From positions 1,811,001-1,875,000 of the forward strand of contig NC_087117.1 of the NCBI RefSeq assembly GCF_963855985.1: a DNA stretch of 64,000 nucleotides, written 5' to 3'. The stretch's first letter is position 1, and the number at the start of each line of letters is the position of its first letter. This DNA comes from Ostrinia nubilalis. Lineage: Eukaryota > Arthropoda > Insecta > Lepidoptera > Crambidae. Made by a program: the position numbers and the translations under genes. The notes under the pieces are model-generated. The model was not told the DNA's origin and did no database searches. It saw nothing but the letters and a program-made list of their open reading frames with translations. Shown here one piece after another: positions 33,999 to 64,000 of the stretch.

Positions 33999-35086
33999 GG
34001 GTCATTCCACAAAAATATGTCAACTCTTAGTCCGCGCCACATTTCACATGAAATATTTGTTAATATTTTATTCCAAAATTGTTAAATAACAGCTCGCAAT
34101 CTGCTTTATTCATCACCCATTTATATTTTTTGAAACTATTTTTAAAACATCTTAAATTCCTTTTAAATGACCCAAAACGTCATTCCCTAGGCATGTCCGT
34201 ACTCCAAAAGTTTGTGTTTTGGAACCCATATTTATAAAAACATCAACTTTATCCTTTGTTTTAATTAACGAATAATCAATTTAAATGTATATTACACCAA
34301 ATTCTATTAATATTTTGCGGTTTCAATAAACAATAATTTGATTTTCTTTAGTTGAAAAAGAGTCCACAGCTTTTAGCGTCATTCCCTCGCCACGCACTGA
34401 TTTTATAATTTTGCGCTTTAATATGTATTTAGAGTGAATGACATTTAGTTGAGATTAAAGTACGACACGAAGTTATCCTCAGACCATACTGGCTTTGCGG
34501 TAGCAGTTTTTTGAATTAGTGCAAACGTGGCAGTTGTTGCGGAAACATGTGTTGATACAGTCACTTCGTCAGTCCCTAGTTGAGTAGCTTTATTGATTAC
34601 AATAGGAAATTGTGTATAATTTAATAGTATTTACGTGTGTTTTTTCGGCTATTTTCGGTACATCGTATTAAGCATCTTATAATATAAAGTTAATCTGCAT
34701 TTCTGTTAAGTTTTACTCCAAATCGTCAGTCCCTAGACCGTCAGGCCCTAGCTTTAAACGGCGCTTGGGACTAAATTACTAGTAAGGGAATGACGTTTTT
34801 TATATAGTGATAATAACAAAACAACTACATTAAGTATATTAACTTATCTATAAATGTTAAGGTTATAAGTTTTATACTTTATTAGAAGTCATATAGGAGT
34901 AATGTAGTATGAAAAAATTGAAAATTATAATTTCTCCTAAAATAAAGCATAAAGTGACTGGCCCTATTAGACATAACATAATTAAATAATAAACTATAAT
35001 TTACACTAATAAAGTATTCAAAAGCATCTTAAAAAAGTTACGGACAAAATGACGTCGAAAATATACAGATTTTTATGGAATGACCC
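33999..35086. mobile_element. 1.09 kb DNA element with GGGTCATTCCA ends, ATAA duplication
   Basis: Ends GGGTCATTCCACAAAAATAT and, inverted, GGGTCATTCCATAAAAATCT. ATAA is on both sides (33995-33998, 35087-35090). The words GTCATTCCCT, GTCAGTCCCTAG and GGGAATGACGTTTT recur internally (about 34180, 34378, 34572, 34727, 34788). No coding sequence. Confidence 0.82.
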
Positions 35087-35726
35087 ATAAATAGTAGTGG
35101 ACGATTATAAACGTAGTAAAAAAATTCGATTGTGTTATTAAAAATAATCGATTAAAATTATAAGGTTTAGATAATAAACAATAATAGTGACGTTTTATTT
35201 TAAATATTATTATTACAATAGAAAGCATCAAAAGAGTTTAGAGATAGCAAATAATCGATTAATTAATTCAAATAAGTTCTCAATTCACAATTGCCCACCA
35301 CTATCCAAACGTCACACTTTGGCGCGAAAAACAATGTTGCCACATTCAAAACGAAATAAGTACTAATGCGTAAAACCTCTACGTTACACCTAATTGTTAA
35401 AAATAGCAACAAATGCTTTATTAAATACTATAAAACTATTAAAATACTATTCTTAAGTAACTAGTATAAAATAACATGCGTTTAATAATTGCGTATATTG
35501 AAACAGTTGGCTCACTTCCCTTTTAAGAAGACAGTGTGACCATATTTTGATTTTTTCCTTTTATTTGGAAGACCGTATTGCATTCTGGATATTTTATAGT
35601 AGAGTATTGTTATAATCAACACTGGATTTTAAGTATGATAAGTTGGTTTTTTTGTGTTCATGCTGCGCAAACCTATGCTACTTTGTCATAATGGTAAATT
35701 AATGTTGCCAACTTTTATTTCTTCTA

Positions 35727-58566
<22,840 letters not shown>

Positions 58567-58617
58567 CTGGAACAATTGAGAAAGGGTGTAAATATTTTAT
58601 GTTTGCTGAAAGATTTG

Positions 58618-58935
58618 TTTATGGGCTATGCTCGGTGTTTCTTTACGAGATCGAATCAGAAATGAGGAGATCCGTAAACGAACTAAAGTCATACATACAT
58701 AGCCCGACGGATTAGCAAGCTGAAGTGGCGATGGGCAGGGTACATAGTACGCAGAACTGACGGCCGATGGGGCAGCAAGGTTCTGTAGTGGAAGCCGCGT
58801 ACCGGAAAACGCAACTAGGGACGTCCACCCACAAGGTGGACCGACGAACGCGACCAACCGGGTATCATGGAAAGCATTGGGGGAGGCCTATGTTCAGCAG
58901 TGGACGTCCTATGGCTGAGATGATAATGATGAAAG
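58618..58935 (+). mobile_element. RTE-like LINE fragment
   Basis: TGGGCTATGCTCGGTGTTTC to GAGGCCTATGTTCAGCAGTG, GACGTCCTATGGCTGAGATG. Covers MLGVSLRDRIRNE through the tail, with small deletions. Confidence 0.85.
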
Positions 58936-59059
58936 ATTTGTCAACTTAGGCGACATGGTCCGAAAAAGTAATTAATTATATCGTAAAATAAATGGGATGA
59001 AATGAGTCCCAATCAATCATTAGAAATAACAAACTTCGTAAGATTAATATTTTGCTGAA

Positions 59060-59275
59060 CCCTTCTCACAGCTAGGGCAGAAACTGTTAGGGCAGAAAAG
59101 TCCTCGAGTGTTGACCACGGGCCAGAAGACACAGAGTGGACAGGCGTCCCACTAGATGGACAGACGAACTGATGAAGGTCGTGGGAAGTACCTGGATGCG
59201 GGCAGCGCGGTCGTTGTGGAAATCCTTGAGAGAGGCCTTTGTCCAGCAGTGGACGTCATTTGGTTGATACAAACG
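59060..59275 (+). mobile_element. RTE-like LINE fragment, GAACG subtype
   Basis: GGACAGGCGTCCCACTAGAT, TACCTGGATGCGGGCAGCGC, AGAGGCCTTTGTCCAGCAGT, GGACGTCATTTGGTTGA. Confidence 0.75.
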
Positions 59276-59566
59276 AAAGTAAATTTTATCAGTCTCGAAT
59301 AAAATACTTTTTAAATCCGGTGTAGACCGGGTCCGGTAATCGAAAAATAAAAATAAAATCTACAATCTCCGGATGTACTGACGTCACACTTATGAATTTA
59401 ATAACTAACATTAAAACCTCTGTCGTTTATGTGCCACCAAACAATTGAATAACGGCGCCCGCGCATAATTTGAATTTCAAACTGAAGGTCCTTGACCTCT
59501 TGGCACATTGCAATGAGTCGGTTGATTGTCACATGACTAGTAATTAGTAATGATTTAAATCGAATC

Positions 59567-59595
59567 CCAACTAATATTATAAATGCGAAAGTAAC

Positions 59596-59644
<49 letters not shown>

Positions 59645-59827
59645 TACGCTTTCCCGCTTAAACCTCGCAACCGATTTTGATGAAATTTGGCATAGAGATA
59701 GTTTGAGTCCCGGGAAAGAACATAGGATAGTTTTTATCCCGGTTTTTGAAACAGGGACGCGCGCGATAAAGTTTTTCTGTGACAGACAAAATTCCACGCG
59801 GGCGAAGCCGCGGGCGGAAAGCTAGTA
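59567..59827 (+). mobile_element. RTE-type tail with long (CTGT)n run
   Basis: Same element as 2855-3089 in the other orientation, here with a (CTGT)n microsatellite of about twelve units (59597-59643). It ends GCCGCGGGCGGAAAGCTAGT. Confidence 0.75.
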
Positions 59828-60102
59828 ACTAATATTTCTCTAATATTATAAAGAGGAAAGATTTGTATTATTGTGTAAGTATGTTTGTATTGAATAAGCT
59901 CCGAAACTACTGGTCTGATTTGAAAAAATATTTTTGTGTTGGATAGCCCATTTATCGAGGAAGGCTTTAGGCTGCTGTATAACGTCATTCTACAGCTATT
60001 AGGGGCGGAGCAGTAAAGAAAAATGTTGCAAGAACGAAAAATTTTATTCAAACTTCAAACTATTTTCACGCGTAGGTACGAAGTCGCGGGCACAGCTAGT
60101 AA
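59828..60102 (+). repeat. Lepidopteran retroposon repeat ending CACAGCTAGT
   Basis: ATATTATAAAGAGGAAAGAT, AATAAGCTCCGAAACTACTG, AGTCGCGGGCACAGCTAGTA. Sits head to tail behind the previous element. Confidence 0.6.
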
Positions 60103-60202
60103 TAAAAATAAATCAAGTTTAACTAAACTTTTACATAATGTAGACTCAGCTTTAGAAACGCTGACGTGCGAATTTGGCGCGGCTCGCAAAATTTCCGCAA
60201 AA

Positions 60203-60247
60203 TGACGTCACGCACAATCAGAAACTGTATTTAGAGTGATGACGTCA
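60203..60247. promoter_or_regulatory. Two perfect CRE palindromes (TGACGTCA)
   Basis: TGACGTCA at 60203-60210 and 60240-60247. This is the binding word of CREB/ATF factors. It lies upstream of the visible CNNM exons, in the right direction to be near a promoter or first exon of that gene, but no exon was recognised. Confidence 0.35.
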
Positions 60248-60249
60248 TT

Positions 60250-61567
60250 TGATTCCGCTGTCTTCAATTTGGACGTTTTATTCACGCGTTCGTGTCGTGA
60301 AGTTATTTATTTTACGGATTCAAGTTCGATTCCCAGTAAGGTCAGTTTTTTATGTGGAAATGGCATTTTTAACTTTATTGAGGAAAATTAATTAAAAAAG
60401 TTAATAGGTAGGTACCTAAAGCTTGTAAAGGATTCCCAAAAACTTTAGTGAATAATTTTATAATTTTTAGGGTGGGGCGATGTCGATAAGTGTTATATCG
60501 ATAAAGGTAAAAAATCCATTATTACTACTATTATTTTTATTGATAGTAGTGAGTAATCTGAAGCTTATAAATCCACAGTCACGCAGTGATAAAACTATTC
60601 ATCTAAAAAAAACAAAATTATTAATAAAAACTAGAAAAAAATCGTGCGAAAAACTACAATTCTATTACTTATTATTATTAAAAACTGTTGACCGAGGTCC
60701 AATAAATCCTTTTATATTTTGTAGATCGTACGCTGCTATTTCTTATTGATTCTACATTAGCTTGAGAATGTGGTTCGGGTTATTATTATAAAAACTCATT
60801 TATTTCTGCAAATAGGCTTTTAAAAAGCACTTTTACACGTCCCTGTATTAACCCTACCACTGCTTCGGGACAATAAATGGGTGGGCCAGTGTTGAGAACA
60901 AGCAGCGCAAGAAAATCTGTCACTATTGTCAGCTATTATGTACCAAAATACCAAATACGTGTAAAATATCGTTTTATAAACTTTTGTCAATAACTTTTAT
61001 GACACAAATATTATACTCGTAATGTCACGTAATTATCAAGTCGTAGATAAGTAAGCGTAAACTCTTTTTCTAAAGTCATAACACTCATAACACCGTGGGC
61101 GTTAAGTAGGTAATATAAAGTTGTTAAGATTTTAACTATTCAAAGATTTTATGGTCGTGTCTGAACGACGATACGCCATATTTTATTGTAAACTAGACTG
61201 TTATTCCTTTATTTTATGGACTTCTAAGATGGTATAAGACAAGCTGATCAGAATAAAAATTATGTTAGGAATCTTTCTCAAGAAGACAGCGTTTTATGCC
61301 GGAACTGTTTTTTGGAGGAACCGAACCGTATCTGTACCCTGAACGGGATCCTGCATAGCTGTATCCCGCGAATCTGGTCTGCCATGGGAACGGACCCACG
61401 TTACAATGCGGGAGTACACAGATTACTAAAAAACTTCAAATCACGTGAACAAAAATGGTCGTAAATAATGAAAACGACATTTTTATCGGTCTCATCAAAC
61501 GACTTGAGTGTAATTTGACATCTAGTATCTCGTTCTCTCGCATTCAATTAACATAGTTTTTGATTTA
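60250..61567. other. Upstream CNNM region, mostly unassigned
   Basis: Holds one SINE-like copy (60790-60945). The rest shows no gene or repeat I can support. Confidence 0.5.
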
Positions 61568-63127
61568 GGGGAGACTGGCCCAAAGCGGGCACTCCGCCTA
61601 AAGCGGGCACCCCCCTCTAAACTTACACTCATTTGCTCGACTTGTTGTCTTGTCTTGTTAACGTTATCCCCCCGCCCCGCCGCTCCCGCGGAAGTCGTGT
61701 GCGCTACCTCCGAGTGACAACACCACGCGTGGACAGCGATAAACGAAATTCGTCAATTTTATTTGAAAAAACAAAGGTATGTTCGTTGTGTTTTGGATTA
61801 AACTGAGTGACGTACGTTATTATCAATGTATGCGTAATGTGTTGTACCTACTTAACCGTGTTTTAAGGATATTTCCTTGAAAATTATTAAAAAGGAATTA
61901 TAGTTTATGTTTTATGAAACGTGGTGTGGCGCAAAAGGCAAAGTGAGCAGGGCAAAATGAGCATGCTCACTTTACCCTCTTCATAGCGATATAAACTAAC
62001 TTGCTTTTATTGTTAGTCCTCTATATTTATCGTGTAGGTATAGTCCGTTTTTATTTGCTAGTCGAACAATGTAAACAATCTTTTTATAACGTTTAAAGTA
62101 ATATCAGTGAAAAAAATTAATAAATTAAATGATTTGAAAAGATATCGGCGTTCAACGATTACTTACCTACATAATAGGTTGTGAGCTTTGTGTTTATCTT
62201 ATTTTAAAACGAATTATTTCGTTAAAAAGGAATATTAAGATTGTTTACAATATTGGACAAGCAAAAAAACAGACTTTAGTGTCGATATTAATCTCTTATT
62301 ATTTGACTTTTTAGATGGTAAATAAATATAATAGAAAATCACAACAAGGTTCTTGAAGTGAAGCTGTAATACTTCAGCTCAAAAGCTTCAAAATACTAGA
62401 AGATAATGATTCAAGACTGCATTATTCAAAGAGAGTTCCTTCTGATTAGTTTTATGTTTTAATTTTTATGTTGTTTGATGAATTTTTATGTCTAGAATCT
62501 ATTTTTTCGCAATACAGAAAGTATGATTCTCCTTCTGTGTTTGAATAGAAACATTCCTTATTATTCAAAGGTCAAAATTATACAGGGTGTTAGGTAAATG
62601 GGTATATGAGCCGACACTAGCCCATGTTAACATAGGCATATAAATGGTATGGTGAAGTCAGAAATTTGATATCATGATTTTAATTTTTTTAATTTTCATA
62701 CAAAATAAATTTTACAAAATCCGATTTGTATGAAAATTAAAATAGTTAAAATGAAGATATCAATTTTCTGACTTCACCATACCTTTTATATGACCATGTT
62801 AACATGGGCTAGTGTCGGCTCATATACCCATTTACCTAACACCCTGTATAGTAAAAATTAAAAAAAACTATTGCCCTCTGCATGCCCATTTTGCCCGTGT
62901 GCCGGTGCTCGCTTTAGGCCACCCCCTCGGGCAAAGTGAGCAAGTGATAGTGTTTCGTATTTGAGTGCCTACTTTTTATATATTAGACAAATGAATGATT
63001 TGAAAACGCCATGTCAAACTACAATAAATGTAGTAACTGATCACGATAAAAACTTATTCCGTTTTGCTTATTCTGTGTGTTTTTTTCCTACTTTACCTTA
63101 AGGTGCCCGCTTTGGGCCAGTCTCCCC
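61568..63127. mobile_element. 1.56 kb DNA element with GGGGAGACTGGCCC ends, TA flanks
   Basis: Ends GGGGAGACTGGCCCAAAGCG on both sides, continuing GGCAC. TA flanks are 61566-61567 and 63128-63129. The words AAAGCGGGCAC, AAAGTGAGCA and their inverses recur inside (61597, 61939, 61963, 62912, 62932). A 264-bp palindromic MITE is nested. No transposase. Confidence 0.88.
62583..62846. mobile_element. Palindromic MITE (CAGGGTGTTAGGTAAATGGG), TA flanks
   Basis: Arms of about 110 bp beginning CAGGGTGTTAGGTAAATGGG; TA on both sides (62581-62582, 62847-62848). Nested in the 61568-63127 element. Confidence 0.9.
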
Positions 63128-63499
63128 TACAGTTAATTTTTATGCAAAATAAATAGTCTTTCTTTACTCGATGTTTCGTCGTCGTTCATACTACATATTT
63201 GCCTATTTACGGGCTTTCAAAGTCTGTGAGCTTCGTCAACAGAAGGCCTAGCTATTGTCAATAAAGATTGCGTGTTGCGGACATTGGGTGCGTCCAAATA
63301 TGTACACAAATCGCACATGGTGTTCTGTTTACCTGATTCTGATGTTTGCTATGTCACTCAGAGGCACATAACATATTATTTTGTATGACTCATATTATGC
63401 CCTGTGGTGGTTCCAGTAAGTAGAGCATAGTAACACCCCCAATCTTCCCAAAGAAAGGTGATATAAGGACAAAATTAAATATGCGAACATAAGTCTCCC

Positions 63500-63660
63500 C
63501 AACCAACCCGTCTATCCACCCACAAGGTAAACCAACGGCCTCATAAAGGTAACAGGAAGGCGCTGGATGCAGGCCGCTACCAGCCGGTCATTATGGAAAT
63601 CATTGGGAGAGGCCTATGTTCAGCAGTGGACGTCCTGTGGCTGAAATGATGATGATGAAC
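63500..63660 (+). mobile_element. RTE-like LINE 3' fragment
   Basis: CACCCACAAGGTAAACCAAC, GGCGCTGGATGCAGGCCGCT, GAGGCCTATGTTCAGCAGTG, then (ATG)n. Confidence 0.8.
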
Positions 63661-63902
63661 CGGTCTGGTCTTCGTGGGGATGTGTAGGCCAAATCCTCCA
63701 TTTGCCTCTGGTATAATTAGAAAGGACGTGCTCCTGCAGTGGAGACTTTCAACTGATGATAATTTAAACGTTCTGAAGTTCCACATCTATTATTTTTTAA
63801 GGTTTTTAAAGAGCGTTAAAATTATTTTTAATAATAATAATAGACAAGACTATTCACTTAATGAGTTCTTTAATTTCTGTGCGCGTAGATTCTAACTTCT
63901 AA

Positions 63903-64000
63903 GGCTGAGTTGCATCACCTAACTTTGACCGTAACTATAAAGATAACCGGTGTTTTTTGTATGGAGTTTGACAGATTTTAGACGTTTGTCAAAGTTAAAA
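63903..64000. mobile_element. MITE end cut by the window edge
   Basis: GGCTGAGTTGCATCACCTAA, TTTGACCGTAACTATAAAGA; same end type as the MITE at 36298-36415. Confidence 0.45.

Noticed and set aside
59597..59643. (CTGT)n run as a separate regulatory repeat
   Set aside because: The same run in shorter form belongs to the RTE-type tail at 2855-3089, so it is part of that element.
60318..60352. B-box-like AGTTCGATTCC suggesting another tRNA or SINE head
   Set aside because: No matching A box or acceptor stem.
60480..60749. Frame with a signal-peptide-like start (NPLLLLLFLLIVVS)
   Set aside because: Low-complexity AT-rich sequence on the strand opposite to CNNM, with no domain or splice context.

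Overview
The window is nuclear DNA from a moth or butterfly (Lepidoptera). This rests on spliced insect genes in AT-rich sequence and a dense load of repeat families that I recognise from lepidopteran genomes: RTE-like LINE tails ending in ATG or GAACG repeats, the C-TAGT-ended RTE 3' tails, and tRNA-derived SINEs. No bacterial-type operons, CRISPR arrays or viral genes were seen.

Five protein genes can be read, all split by introns with consistent GT-AG phases. From left to right: RpL32 (+, 392-2142, complete, 134 aa); KIN17 (-, 3466-10175, seven coding exons, 394 aa), convergent with RpL32; a ZAD/C2H2 zinc-finger gene (+, 10846-12678, five exons, 334 aa), divergent from KIN17 across about 670 bp; an unrecognised coiled-coil protein gene (-, 13429-27271, seven coding exons, 278 aa); and a CNNM/unextended-type magnesium transport mediator (-, 35727-58566, thirteen coding exons visible, 802 complete codons before the stop, first exon not found). 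KIN17 and RpL32 are housekeeping genes for RNA/DNA metabolism and translation. Nothing suggests that the five genes form one pathway.

Most of the rest is mobile DNA. Several elements can be bounded to the base by target duplications: a Tc1-like element with a spliceosomal-type intron in its decayed transposase (4644-5855); a hAT-like element (46178-47904) split by a 5'-truncated RTE (46368-47020), each with its own target duplication; a hAT-like element (40516-41585); a nested pair at 31.0-31.7 kb and another at 20.0-20.4 kb; a 2.36 kb element inserted in an RTE tail (28521-30881); and three elements with reiterated end words (21853-26914, 33999-35086, 61568-63127). Small palindromic MITEs lie within tens of bases of several splice sites.

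The most unusual local structures are: (1) a tandem array of 477-478 bp units at 43782-45214 that has copied the 3' part of a CNNM CBS exon three extra times, without an acceptor; (2) a 41-bp minisatellite at about 42.6-43.13 kb that appears to have grown out of the GVPQG motif of a LINE reverse transcriptase; and (3) DNA transposons whose terminal words recur inside them.
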